Assembly: GCF_900496965.1 (NCBI RefSeq)
Contig: NZ_UFQB01000006.1
Location: 124,001-188,000, forward strand
Direction: 5' to 3'
Length of the DNA stretch: 64,000 bases
Origin: Achromobacter agilis
GTDB lineage: Bacteria > Pseudomonadota > Gammaproteobacteria > Burkholderiales > Burkholderiaceae_B
The notes under the pieces were generated by a model. The model was given only the letters and a program-made list of their open reading frames with translations, was not told the DNA's origin and searched no databases. This document shows, piece by piece, positions 8,464 through 16,764 of this stretch. Position numbers and translations under genes: made by a program. Each line of letters opens with the position of its first letter. Position 1 is the first letter of the stretch.

Positions 8464-8571
8464 GTTTGCCCCGGTTCCACCTTTTAAGCTGAAAGCACGT
8501 CCTGCGGTCCGATAGCGGCTGGGGCGTACCCCGCCTCGGATTGTGGCGAGTCAATTTTGAATAGTGCACCC

Positions 8572-9051
8572 ATGTATAGACGGATTCTCATACCTATCGA
8601 TGGCAGCGCGGCTGCCGAACTGGGCCTGAACGAAGCAATGCGTCTGGCCTTTCTCAACGACGCCATCATTCGGTTGGTCTGTGTCGTCGGCGAGTTGCCT
8701 TTGTCCTTGGGGATAGGCGCGGGTTGTCATTCCCCGACAGAGCTGCGCAAGCTGTTGCGCGAGTTCGGCGCCGAAGTGCTGCGCAACGCTGCGCGGCGGG
8801 TGCGCGCGCGCTGCATCCCAGTGGATAGCGCGCTGTTCGAGGCCGGCGAGCAGTCGTTCGAGGAGCGCCTGGCCGCGGAGGCCGAAGCCTGGGGCGCGGA
8901 TCTGATCGTCATCGGTTCGCACGGGTGGAGAGGCGTCAGCCGCATCCCGCAGAATGGCGGCGCCAGGCACCCATCACGCGCCGTCCCGATGTTGTTGGTG
9001 CGCGAAGCCGCGTCGAAAGTTGAACGATCGTCGTTTCAGAGCAGGAGATAA
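8572..9051 (+). CDS. Universal stress protein, slightly degenerate ATP motif
   Basis: A 159-residue UspA-family protein close in style to the one at 2155-2613: MYRRILIPIDGSAAAELGL and SLSLGIGAG-like central region. Near the C terminus VIGSHGWRGVSRIPQNGG replaces the usual ...LVLGSxAE pattern, so the second half of the nucleotide motif is changed and ATP binding is doubtful. No good ribosome site precedes the ATG at 8572; an in-frame TTG at 8557 is an alternative. It ends 3 bases before the alcohol dehydrogenase start, so the two are an operon. Confidence 0.8.
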   Translation: MYRRILIPIDGSAAAELGLNEAMRLAFLNDAIIRLVCVVGELPLSLGIGAGCHSPTELRKLLREFGAEVLRNAARRVRARCIPVDSALFEAGEQSFEERLAAEAEAWGADLIVIGSHGWRGVSRIPQNGGARHPSRAVPMLLVREAASKVERSSFQSRR

Positions 9052-9054
9052 GCC

Positions 9055-10149
9055 ATGACCTCCGTGATGAAAGCAGTCGTGTTTGCCCGGAAGGATCACA
9101 TCGAAATACGGGAAAAGCGCATTCCAGACGTCGGCCCGAACGACGCGCTGCTGAAGATCACGACCATTTGCGGCACCGATATTCATATCGTCAAGGGCGA
9201 TTATCCCGTAAAGCCCGGCCTGACCATCGGCCACGAACCGGTAGGCGTCATCGAAAAACTGGGAAGCGCCGTGACAGGCTACGCCGAGGGCCAGCGCGTG
9301 ATCGCCGGCGCAATCTGTCCGAACTTCAATTCATATGCCGCCCAGGACGGCGCCCCTTCCCAGGACGGCAGCTATCTGGTGGCCAGCGGCATGTGTGGAT
9401 GCCATGGATACCGCGCCACCGCGGGGTGGCGGTTCGGCAACATGATCGATGGCGCCCAGGCCGAGTACCTGCTGGTTCCCGACGCGCAGGCCAATCTGGC
9501 GCCGGTGCCGGACAGCTTGAGCGACGAGCAGGTGCTGATGTGCCCGGATATCATGTCCACCGGATTCAAAGGCGCCGAGAACGCCAACATCCGCATAGGC
9601 GACACGGTGGCCGTGTTCGCGCAAGGCCCGATCGGACTTTGCGCGGCCGCAGGCGCCCGGCTGCTGGGGGCGAGCACCGTCATCGGCGCGGACGGCAATG
9701 CGCAACGCATGGAAATATCGCGCTCGTGGGGCGCGGACATCGTCCTGAACTTCCATGACTGCGACGTCGTGGAGGAAATCTTGCGGCTGACAGACGGCAA
9801 AGAGGTGAATTCCGCCATCGAAGCGTTGGGACAGCAAAGCACCTTTGAATCCGCCTTGCGCGTATTGAAACCGGGAGGAACGCTGTCCAGCCTGGGCGTT
9901 TATTCCAGCGACCTGAAGATTCCGGTGTCCGCGTTCGCGGCTGGACTGGGCGACCACAGGATCAACACCGCGCTCTGCCCCGGCGGAAAGGAGCGTATGC
10001 GCCGCCTCATGAGCGTCCTGGAATCAGGCCGCCTGGACCTCGCAAAAATGGTCACGCGCCGCTATGCCCTCGACCAGATTGCGGACGCCTACGATCTCTT
10101 CGCAAACCAGCGCGATAACGTGTTGAAGGTCGCCATCCGGCCGTCTTGA
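9055..10149 (+). CDS. Zinc-dependent alcohol dehydrogenase (MDR superfamily)
   Basis: A 364-residue medium-chain dehydrogenase. The catalytic-zinc ligands appear as [11 protein letters not shown] (Cys) and [14 protein letters not shown] (His-Glu); [18 protein letters not shown] is the nucleotide-binding glycine loop. The usual four-Cys structural-zinc lobe is missing; the region around [12 protein letters not shown] keeps only two Cys. This resembles bacterial secondary-alcohol dehydrogenases, which also lack structural zinc. Substrate unknown. An ATG at 9067 would remove MTSV and is also possible. Translationally adjacent to the Usp gene in a cluster with FNR-type boxes, so it may serve fermentative redox balance (inference). 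Confidence 0.85.
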   Translation: MTSVMKAVVFARKDHIEIREKRIPDVGPNDALLKITTICGTDIHIVKGDYPVKPGLTIGHEPVGVIEKLGSAVTGYAEGQRVIAGAICPNFNSYAAQDGAPSQDGSYLVASGMCGCHGYRATAGWRFGNMIDGAQAEYLLVPDAQANLAPVPDSLSDEQVLMCPDIMSTGFKGAENANIRIGDTVAVFAQGPIGLCAAAGARLLGASTVIGADGNAQRMEISRSWGADIVLNFHDCDVVEEILRLTDGKEVNSAIEALGQQSTFESALRVLKPGGTLSSLGVYSSDLKIPVSAFAAGLGDHRINTALCPGGKERMRRLMSVLESGRLDLAKMVTRRYALDQIADAYDLFANQRDNVLKVAIRPS

Positions 10150-10237
10150 ATGCTCTTGGTTCCCGGCCCGGGTGCGAACGCCGCGGGATAACGGCATGCC
10201 GGCCCGGAATTCAGGAGTCTGCGGCGTAGGTGCTCTG

Positions 10238-10530
10238 AAGAATATTTTCTTTAAGAACCAGCAGGAGGCCGGCGTGTTGCTGGCGCGCCTCCTGATGCGG
10301 TACGCAGACCGTCCAGACGTGATCGTGCTGGCCTTGCCACGGGGCGGCGTTCCGGTGGGGTTCCAGGTCGCCGCGGCGCTGGACGCGCCGCTTGATGTCG
10401 TGATGGTGCGCAAGATCGGAGTGCCCGGGTATTCCGAGTATTCCATCGGCGCGACAAGTGGCGATCAGCCTCTGTTTCAATCCCGCGCTATCGAGGTTTA
10501 CGGCATCTCGCGCAGCATTTCGACCGGCGA
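10238..10530 (+). pseudogene. Phosphoribosyltransferase remnant
   Basis: The first half of a PRTase-type stress protein. [16 protein letters not shown], then [18 protein letters not shown], then [19 protein letters not shown] match the N-terminal part of this family, which is often found beside Usp and alcohol dehydrogenase genes. After about GISRSIS the frame runs into unrelated residues and the diphosphate/PRPP-binding loop is missing. There is no convincing start codon: the position of the normal initiator reads ATT. The break coincides with the left edge of a patch of different composition. Confidence 0.65.
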
Positions 10531-10696
10531 CTTACTTGTCCTAGACTATGTCCGTTCTCGGCCAGCAGCGGGAATTCGCTCAGTAATTCCGATGTCCGGT
10601 AAATTATTAGGTAGCAGCCGCTCGCGAAGATGCAACCGTACCGCGTCTTTCGCCCGCCGAACTGACCGGCGAGACATCCACGGTCATCTCGCGCTT

Positions 10697-11419
10697 TCAC
10701 GCCAGAATTCGCGATGGCTCTGAATCTCTCCGAGTGTCCACCCAGCCCTGGTCGTGCTGGATACTGTACACGTCACTGTCATATGCAATGCATAGTATCT
10801 TCGGGGTGAGCGGTAGAAGCGCCAGGGCTCCTGACGACTGGAAGCCAAACGACCGGCCCGAAGCCCTCCGGTCCTCCAAGTACCAGCGGTTTGTCAAGAC
10901 TGCCGGGTCGTCTGAAGTGACGAACGGCAGGGTGGTTCGATTGCGAACTAGGCAAACCTTCAGTCCGTCTATAGCGTCCATCGCGTCGGCAAAGACTCGC
11001 ATTGCAGTTTGAACGGCCTGGTTGATATCAAGTCTGAAAGACTCCGCGCCTTCCCCTGCGAAATTTTGAAGATCTGCAGCCATTTCAACGGAGCGACGCG
11101 ACGCAGCCTCAGTCCGGAGACTCTGAAATAACCAGAACCTACGGAGCAACGCCTTGTGGCCTTCATGAAGCGAATATCCCGGGGCTCGAATTGCACGAAT
11201 CGTTGCACCGTAGGCGCTCTCCAACGACTGTATTGCCGATTCAAGAAGTTCGTCCTTCCCGTAGAAATAATCCCGCGAACACTGATTCTTTACGGGTGCA
11301 TTTGAAATCAGTTTTTTGCGGTCAAGATTGAAGACATTGATGGACGCATCGCCTTCATCCTTCGTGAACGGGCGAAGGTGGCATCTGGGTACGAAGTGTT
11401 GATTCCTATTGGTTGCCAT
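10697..11419 (-). CDS. DUF4238-family protein, probably C-terminally truncated
   Basis: A 240-residue protein starting [18 protein letters not shown], the hallmark NQHxVPRxxLxxF motif of DUF4238. The central part has [17 protein letters not shown] and [17 protein letters not shown], also typical. Family members usually continue with an LN-containing helix and end near 250-300 residues; here the reading ends in [15 protein letters not shown], which suggests a damaged end. Function of the family is not established; it is frequent in genomic islands. Codon use is less GC-biased than neighbours. Divergent from the DUF5677-like gene. Confidence 0.65.
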   Translation of the reverse strand: MATNRNQHFVPRCHLRPFTKDEGDASINVFNLDRKKLISNAPVKNQCSRDYFYGKDELLESAIQSLESAYGATIRAIRAPGYSLHEGHKALLRRFWLFQSLRTEAASRRSVEMAADLQNFAGEGAESFRLDINQAVQTAMRVFADAMDAIDGLKVCLVRNRTTLPFVTSDDPAVLTNRWYLEDRRASGRSFGFQSSGALALLPLTPKILCIAYDSDVYSIQHDQGWVDTRRDSEPSRILA

Positions 11420-11484
11420 CGGCGACTAGGGGCATAGGAAGAGACACGGCTCGCGCATCGTTGTTGATTCATCGAGTGCTCTGG

Positions 11485-11988
11485 ATGGTCATGCCGTCCT
11501 CCGATAGATTCTTGCCGGCACACAATATAAAGGCACAGCTCGACGTCCTCCTGCTGCAGGGGCGCGTACAAGATAGTGGCGAACATCGTGTTGCTGCAAC
11601 GCTGTGTCTGACGATCGCTGAACAGTTTGCTGCGACCCTGCACTTGATTGATGGCGGCTTCTCGTCCCATGCGCCGGTGATGGTGCGGTCAATGCTAGAG
11701 GGATATGCGAATCTGCTCAACGTCGTAAGTGATCCCGCATTCGTCGACCAGATCAGGTATGACAACGCGCGTGCCGATGTTGTGCTGTTCACTGAATATG
11801 CGACGGATTCAGAAATGTGGAACAACACAGAAGCGAGGGAAACGTTGGCTAGGTGGAAAGCAGATGCGGAGCCGGTACATGATGAGCTGGAAGCGAAGGG
11901 CTATGGCCGGAAGCGGCCACTGACCACAGGGCCTCCGGGCCTTCCATACAAGGCACGGCTTTCTTCTCTTACAACTCCCAACTTATAG
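11485..11988 (+). CDS. DUF5677-like protein, probably truncated
   Basis: A reading frame of about 167 residues with helical pattern. AAAGDNA-type motifs are absent; the recognisable part is FAATLHLIDGGFSSHAPVMV followed by RSMLEGYANLLNVV, resembling the R-x-L-E helix of DUF5677 proteins. The sequence ends abruptly in PYKARLSSLTTPNL, where homologues should continue, so the 3' end seems lost. Start uncertain: ATG at 11485, 11491 or an upstream 11413 that would overlap the divergent DUF4238 start. Assignment is from pattern memory only. Confidence 0.45.
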   Translation: MVMPSSDRFLPAHNIKAQLDVLLLQGRVQDSGEHRVAATLCLTIAEQFAATLHLIDGGFSSHAPVMVRSMLEGYANLLNVVSDPAFVDQIRYDNARADVVLFTEYATDSEMWNNTEARETLARWKADAEPVHDELEAKGYGRKRPLTTGPPGLPYKARLSSLTTPNL

Positions 11989-12325
11989 CCGAGTGCTCGA
12001 GACGCCCGTGTCTCTTCCCGAATGCGCGTACCGGCATGCCCCAAAGCTGCCGGTTTGGACTGTCGCGCTAATTTAATCGCGTTTATTGCAAAGTTCGCCT
12101 TTCTTCAGCCTGCAGGCCGTCCATCCGCAAAGAATAAGAAAAGATGCCCGCGAAATAGCAGGTGTTGCCCGCCAAATCCAAAAGGCGAACTTCAACAAAA
12201 AAAGGCGAACTTTACTCCCGCCGCTCAGGGATTTCCCTAGAATCGTTTTCCTTGCGGAAAATCAATGCTCTATAGGACACTTTGTGTCATGGCGGAATCG
12301 ATCCGCGACACAAAGGGGAAGCACG
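11989..12325. other. Intergenic region, AT-richer, with repeated motif and regulatory potential
   Basis: No gene is supported here. It contains the right end of the foreign patch, three copies of an AAAGGCGAACTT-type motif (listed separately) and GACACTTTGTGTC at 12276-12288, a 5-bp inverted repeat just upstream of the Bug gene start. Confidence 0.5.
12090..12213. repeat. Three copies of AAAGGCGAACTT, candidate operator
   Basis: AAAGGCGAACTT lies at 12181-12192 and AAAGGCGAACTTT at 12201-12213, 20 bases apart (two helical turns). The inverted form AAAGTTCGCCTTT is at 12090-12102. The trio lies 110-240 bases upstream of the Bug receptor start. A regulator binding tandem and looped sites would fit, but no regulator gene is next to it. 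Confidence 0.4.
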
Positions 12326-13291
12326 ATGAAGTTCTGGGGCATGGCGGGCGCGGTGGCGCTGGTGACGGCGATAGCGGGCGGCGGGGCTCAGGCGGCGTAT
12401 CCCGAGCGGCCGATCCGGCTGGTGGTGCCGTTCGGCGCGGGCGGGATCACGGATATCGTCGCGCGACAGGTGGGCAAGGGCATGGGAGATGCGCTCGGGC
12501 AGGGCATCGTGGTCGAGAACCGGCCGGGCGCGGGCGGCGTGATCGCGGCGCAATTGGCCGCCACGGCGCTGGCGGACGGCTATACGATCTTCATGGGGAC
12601 GGTGGGTACGCAGGTCGTGAACCCGCTCATCTACAGCAAGCTGGCCTATGACGCGGACAAGTTCGTGCCCGTGGGTATGGTGTCCGGTTCGCCGTATTTG
12701 CTGGCGGTGCGGGCTGGCGTCCCGGCGGCCTCGTTCGGCGAATTCGTGGCCTATGCCAAGGCCCATCCGTCGAAGCTGAATTTCGGCTCGGCGGGCAATG
12801 CAAGCTCTCCTCACCTGGGCCTCGAACTGTTGAAGCTGACGGCGGGCGTGGACATCATGCACGTGCCGTTCAAGAGCGGCAGCGAGGCGGTGAACGCCGC
12901 GATCGGCGGGCAGGTGGACGTGGTGATGGACGCCAGCCCCGTGATCATGCCGCACGCGGTTTCCGGCAAACTGCGCGCGTTGGCGGTGGCGGCCGACAGG
13001 CGTTTGCCCTCCGCGCCCGACGTGCCCGCCGCCAGCGAGGTGGGCGATGCGGCGCTGCAGATCAGCTCCTGGAATGCGTTTTTCGTGCCGGCAGGCACGC
13101 CGCCCGAGGTGATGGAAAAATTGAATGCCGCTTTGCAGAAGACCTTGTCGTCGCCGGAATTGAGGGAGCGGCTGGCGTCGCAGGGGACGCAGTTGTATGA
13201 CGGGACGCCCGCCGAGTACCAACGTTTCATTTCAGGCGAGAAGGCCAAATGGGCCGAGATCGTGAAGCGTGCCAACATTAAGATGGACTGA
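12326..13291 (+). CDS. Bug/TctC-family periplasmic solute receptor
   Basis: A 321-residue Bug (Bordetella uptake gene) protein. Residues 1-22 form a signal peptide (MKFWGMAGAVALVTAIAGGG, cleaved after AQA). The mature part starts AAYPERPIRLVVPFGAGG with the family ligand-loop motif, then ENRPGAGG and MHVPFKSGSEAVNA. These proteins deliver carboxylates to tripartite tricarboxylate transporters. The ATG at 12326 follows AAAGGGGAAGCACG. It is 2 bases upstream of a GST gene and a class II aldolase gene, so the ligand may be a sugar acid or related carboxylate (inference). Confidence 0.92.
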   Translation: MKFWGMAGAVALVTAIAGGGAQAAYPERPIRLVVPFGAGGITDIVARQVGKGMGDALGQGIVVENRPGAGGVIAAQLAATALADGYTIFMGTVGTQVVNPLIYSKLAYDADKFVPVGMVSGSPYLLAVRAGVPAASFGEFVAYAKAHPSKLNFGSAGNASSPHLGLELLKLTAGVDIMHVPFKSGSEAVNAAIGGQVDVVMDASPVIMPHAVSGKLRALAVAADRRLPSAPDVPAASEVGDAALQISSWNAFFVPAGTPPEVMEKLNAALQKTLSSPELRERLASQGTQLYDGTPAEYQRFISGEKAKWAEIVKRANIKMD

Positions 13292-13293
13292 CG

Positions 13294-13935
13294 ATGCCCC
13301 CGACCTCCCATCCTCTGGCCGGCAAGCCGCTGGAGCTGGCCGATACGCTGCGTTCGGGCAATGCCTGGAAGATCCGGTTGGCCTGCGGCTACATGGGCCT
13401 TGCGCTTATACGCCGCACGTTCGATATCGTGCAGGGCGACCTGGAGACGGATGCGTTCGCGCGCATCAACCCGTGGCGGCAGGTGCCGGTTCTGCTGACC
13501 CCGGAGGGAGAATGGCTGGCGGAGTCGCAGGCGATTCTCTGGTATCTGGCGCAGGGCACGCCGTGGCTGCCCGCGGGGCGTCTGGAACAGGCTCAGGTCA
13601 GTAGCTGGTTGAGCTTCGAGCAGACCCAGCACATGCATGCATTCGCGCAGCCGCGCCTCCTGATCCATCTGCGCCGGACGGCGCAGATGGACGATCCGGC
13701 CATGAAGGCATGGCGCGAGATCGGCATGAAGGCGGCCGTCTTGATGGACGCGCACCTGGCGGGCCGGGACTATCTGGTCGGAACCGCGCCTACGATCGCG
13801 GACATCGCGCTGTTTCCGTACACAAGCATGGCGGCGGAGGGCGGATACGACCTGTCCGGCTTTGCCCATATCAACGCCTGGCTGGCGCGCATGCGCGCCT
13901 TGCCCGGTTTTACGCCGTTGTTCGAGGCGGCATGA
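13294..13935 (+). CDS. Glutathione S-transferase family protein
   Basis: A 213-residue cytosolic GST. The N-terminal thioredoxin-like domain carries SGNAWKIRLACGYMGL and the conserved cis-Pro region INPWRQVPVLL followed by LAESQAILWYLA, where the Glu-Ser pair binds the glutathione gamma-glutamyl group. The all-helical C-terminal domain (about 90-213) has the N-capping box APTIADIALFPYT. Substrate unknown. Starts 2 bases after the Bug gene; its stop abuts the ATG of the aldolase. Confidence 0.88.
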   Translation: MPPTSHPLAGKPLELADTLRSGNAWKIRLACGYMGLALIRRTFDIVQGDLETDAFARINPWRQVPVLLTPEGEWLAESQAILWYLAQGTPWLPAGRLEQAQVSSWLSFEQTQHMHAFAQPRLLIHLRRTAQMDDPAMKAWREIGMKAAVLMDAHLAGRDYLVGTAPTIADIALFPYTSMAAEGGYDLSGFAHINAWLARMRALPGFTPLFEAA

Positions 13936-14742
13936 ATGACTCAATTCGATGGAGAAATGATGGCCGATACGATGCACTTGGGAAAAGAGGAGCTGATCGC
14001 GCGGGCGAAAGCCGAGATGCAGCGCCAGTTCGAGACGCCCGAATGGAGCCTGCGCGAACGCTTGGCGCTGACCTGCCGCATCCTGTTCGACGGCGGGCAC
14101 GATTCGGGCCTGGCCGGACAGATCACGGCGCGCGCGCCGGAGCCTGACCGCTATTTCACGCAACGCCTGGGCTTGGGCTTTGACGAGATCACCGCCAGCA
14201 ATCTGTTGCTGGTGGACGAAGATCTGCGTGTGCAGGAAGGCGCGGGCATGCCCAATCCGGCCAACCGCTTCCATTCCTGGATCTATCGCGCGCGCCCGGA
14301 TGTGAACTGCATCATCCATACGCATCCGCTGCATGCGGCGTCCCTGTCCATGCTGGAGGTGCCGCTGGAGATTTCGCACATGGACAATTGTCCGCTGTAT
14401 GGCGACGTGGCTTTCCTGAAGGATTGGCCCGGCGTGCCGGTGGGCAACGAGGAGGGCGAGATCATCTCGGCGGCGCTGGGCGCCAAGCGCGCCATCCTGC
14501 TGTCGCATCATGGCATGCTGGTCGCGGCCGGGTCCGTGGAAGAGACCTGCGTGCTGGCCCTGCAGTTCGAACGCGCGGCGCGCATGCAGCTGCTGGCGAT
14601 GGCCGCCGGCAAGATCCAGCCGATTCCGCCGGCGCTGGGCCGCGAGGCGCATGACTGGATCCTGACTCCGAAGCGTTCGCAGGTGGGTTTTTCGTATTAC
14701 GCGCGACGGGCGCTGAGGGCGCATCCGGACGTGCTGGCCTAG
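13936..14742 (+). CDS. Class II aldolase/adducin-family protein
   Basis: A 268-residue protein of the zinc-dependent class II aldolase family. Metal ligands are seen in CIIHTHPLHAASLS (His-x-His) and AILLSHHGMLV (second His pair). The adducin-like fold covers about residues 40-220. Such proteins cleave or epimerise sugar phosphates or act on hydroxy acids; the substrate cannot be read. Start at 13936 directly follows the GST stop; an ATG at 13957-13963 is a possible alternative. Last gene of a three-gene operon with the Bug receptor and GST. Confidence 0.85.
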   Translation: MTQFDGEMMADTMHLGKEELIARAKAEMQRQFETPEWSLRERLALTCRILFDGGHDSGLAGQITARAPEPDRYFTQRLGLGFDEITASNLLLVDEDLRVQEGAGMPNPANRFHSWIYRARPDVNCIIHTHPLHAASLSMLEVPLEISHMDNCPLYGDVAFLKDWPGVPVGNEEGEIISAALGAKRAILLSHHGMLVAAGSVEETCVLALQFERAARMQLLAMAAGKIQPIPPALGREAHDWILTPKRSQVGFSYYARRALRAHPDVLA

Positions 14743-14859
14743 GGCCGGCGCGGCGTTCGCCGTGGCGTCGGCGGACACCGGAGCCAGGGGCGGGGCGGCT
14801 CGACGGCCGGGCTGGTTTAGGGCATTCTTAGCGGTTGTATTTCGCAACCCCTACCGTCC

Positions 14860-15414
14860 ATGATCGACCTGCCGCACCGTTTGCGCGCCTTGCGCCGCCA
14901 GCAAGCCCTGTCCCTGGAGCAGCTGGCGCAGCGCACCGGACTGACCAAGAGCTACCTCTCGAAACTGGAGCGCGGCTTGAGCGAGCCGTCCATTTCCACC
15001 GTGCTGAGGCTGGCCGAGGCCTATGGCCTGGGCGTGTCGCAGCTGGTGGGGGCGGACGACGCATCGCAGGAAGAGGTGGTCAGCGTGGTCCGGGTCGCGG
15101 ACCGCGAGGCCCTACAGCGCCGGGGCCTGGGCAGCGAATACCATTATGAATCGCTGGCCGGGCGCCGCAAGGTCAAGGCGATGGAGCCTTTCGTGGTGCA
15201 TCCGCCGCGCGAATTCCCTGATGCCACCGCGGTATTCCCGCACCCCGGCGAGGAGTTCCTGCTGGTGCTCAAGGGCGCCATCGAGGTCCATGTGGGCGAA
15301 CGCCAGTTCCGCCTGGAAACGGGCGATTCGGTCTATTTCGATTCGGAACTGCCCCACCGCATGCGCACCGTCAGCCGCGCCATGGCCGAAGTCCTGGTGG
15401 TAGCGGCGCATTGA
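14860..15414 (+). CDS. XRE-family regulator with C-terminal cupin
   Basis: A 184-residue regulator. Residues 3-62 are a helix-turn-helix of the XRE type (LSLEQLAQRTGLTKSYLSKL is the core). Residues 110-180 are a small cupin barrel (HPGEEFLLVLKGAIEVHVG, then SVYFDSELPHRM), presumably the ligand-sensing part. It lies alone after the aldolase operon and before the cupin-pyridoxal kinase pair; either could be its target. No ribosome site is obvious at the ATG. Confidence 0.88.
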   Translation: MIDLPHRLRALRRQQALSLEQLAQRTGLTKSYLSKLERGLSEPSISTVLRLAEAYGLGVSQLVGADDASQEEVVSVVRVADREALQRRGLGSEYHYESLAGRRKVKAMEPFVVHPPREFPDATAVFPHPGEEFLLVLKGAIEVHVGERQFRLETGDSVYFDSELPHRMRTVSRAMAEVLVVAAH

Positions 15415-15471
15415 GCCCGGCCCAGTCTGCCGCATAATGCTCATACAGATACAGAAGATACAGGAATCACC

Positions 15472-15837
15472 ATGAAGAACGACCAATCGCGGCTCGTCCG
15501 CATCGATCCCGGCCCCATGAAGAATCCGGTGCCCGGCAAGCCCCGCCGTCCGATTTCCGGTGACGCGGCGTTTCGCACGGTAACCGCCTTCGAGGGCAAT
15601 AGCGGCAAGGCCGAGGCCGGCGTATGGGAAAGCACGGCGGGCGTCTTCCAGTCCAACACCACCGGGTATATCGAATTCGGCTACATCGTGGAAGGATCGG
15701 CCCGCCTGGTCGACCCGGACGGCACCGTGCACGAATTGACCGTGGGCGAGGCGTTCGTCATGCCCGAAGGCTATACCGGCCGCTGGGAAGTGGACCAATT
15801 CGTCAAGAAGATCTATTTCATCAGCCGCATGGCGTAG
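15472..15837 (+). CDS. Cupin-domain protein (Cupin_3/DUF861 type)
   Basis: A 121-residue single-domain cupin. Residues 55-115 hold the double-stranded beta-barrel pattern typical of the DUF861/EutQ-like group (GYIEFGYIVEGSARLVDPDG, GEAFVMPEGYTGRWEV). The sugar- or amine-binding function of such proteins is mostly unknown. AGGAATCACC precedes the ATG. It is 43 bases upstream of the pyridoxal kinase gene and probably in the same unit. Confidence 0.8.
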   Translation: MKNDQSRLVRIDPGPMKNPVPGKPRRPISGDAAFRTVTAFEGNSGKAEAGVWESTAGVFQSNTTGYIEFGYIVEGSARLVDPDGTVHELTVGEAFVMPEGYTGRWEVDQFVKKIYFISRMA

Positions 15838-15880
15838 CGCCAGGCGCACGCGAACCCGCCTCCTTCCAGGAGCAAGCCCT

Positions 15881-16744
15881 ATGACCGCAATCCCCGCTGC
15901 CCCCGCGCCGGGCGCAGCGTTGCCCGCCGTTACCGCGCAGGTGGACGTCGTTTCCATCCAGTCCCAGGTCGTCTACGGCTATGTCGGCAACAATGCCGCC
16001 ATGCCCATCTTCCGCAAGGCGGGCCTGCGGGCGATCGCCGTGCCTACCGTCATTCTGAGCAACACGCCGCACTATCCGACCCTGCACGGCGGCGCAACGC
16101 CGCTGGACTGGTTCGAGGGGCTGCTGCAGGGGCTGGAAGAGCGGGGCGTCACCAAGGTGGCGCGCGCGGTGGTCTGCGGTTATCTGGGCCAGCCCGGGCA
16201 AGCCGGCCTGCTGGCGGGCTGGCTGCCCGCGCTGCGCGCCGCACGGCCCGACCTGAAGGTGCATATCGACCCCGTCATGGGGGATCGCAACGACGGCCTG
16301 TACGTGGATGAAGGGCTGGTCGCGCAGTACCGCAGCCTGCTGGTGCCGCTGGCCGATGGGATGACGCCCAATCATTTCGAACTGGAACTGCTGGTCGGCC
16401 GGCCGCTGTCGTCTATCGACGAGGTGGTGGCCGCCGCGCGCGAACTGATCGCGGCCGGGCCAGGCTGGATCATCGTGACCAGCGCCGCGCCCATGGAGGC
16501 CGCGGCGGGCACCTTGCAGCTGGCGGTGGTGACGCGCGACGAGGCAACCGTCGTGACGCATCCGGAAATCGCCATTCCACCGTCGGTGCACGGCACGGGC
16601 GACGTGTTCATGGCCAGCGTCACGGCAAGGCTGCTGGACGGGATGGATCTGGTCCAGGCCGCGCGCGAGGCGGCGGCCCAGGTCACTGTAACGCTGGAGC
16701 GGACCCGCGAACTCGCCTGGGAAGAACTCGCCGTCGACGCCTAG
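15881..16744 (+). CDS. pdxY: Pyridoxal kinase (PdxY/PdxK type)
   Basis: A 287-residue ribokinase-fold enzyme phosphorylating pyridoxal to pyridoxal 5'-phosphate in the salvage pathway. Residues 25-45 read SIQSQVVYGYVGNNAA, the classic substrate loop; HIDPVMGDRNDGLYV binds ATP-Mg; SVHGTGDVFMA holds the catalytic Asp after the anion hole. A Pro/Ala-rich 18-residue leader precedes the conserved start. CCAGGAGCAAGCCCT lies before the ATG at 15881. The neighbour is a cupin protein; the gene faces the phospholipase gene convergently. Confidence 0.88.
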   Translation: MTAIPAAPAPGAALPAVTAQVDVVSIQSQVVYGYVGNNAAMPIFRKAGLRAIAVPTVILSNTPHYPTLHGGATPLDWFEGLLQGLEERGVTKVARAVVCGYLGQPGQAGLLAGWLPALRAARPDLKVHIDPVMGDRNDGLYVDEGLVAQYRSLLVPLADGMTPNHFELELLVGRPLSSIDEVVAAARELIAAGPGWIIVTSAAPMEAAAGTLQLAVVTRDEATVVTHPEIAIPPSVHGTGDVFMASVTARLLDGMDLVQAAREAAAQVTVTLERTRELAWEELAVDA

Positions 16745-16764
16745 CGGCTTGGCGGTTGAGCGGC

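Noticed and set aside
8557..8571. Earlier start of the universal stress gene at a TTG
   Set aside because: TTG with no ribosome site; the conserved family start is MYRRILIPIDGS at 8572.
12811..14847. A 678-codon minus-strand frame opposite the GST and aldolase genes
   Set aside because: Arg/Gln-rich antisense reading without ribosome site or recognisable domain; the plus-strand genes are convincing.
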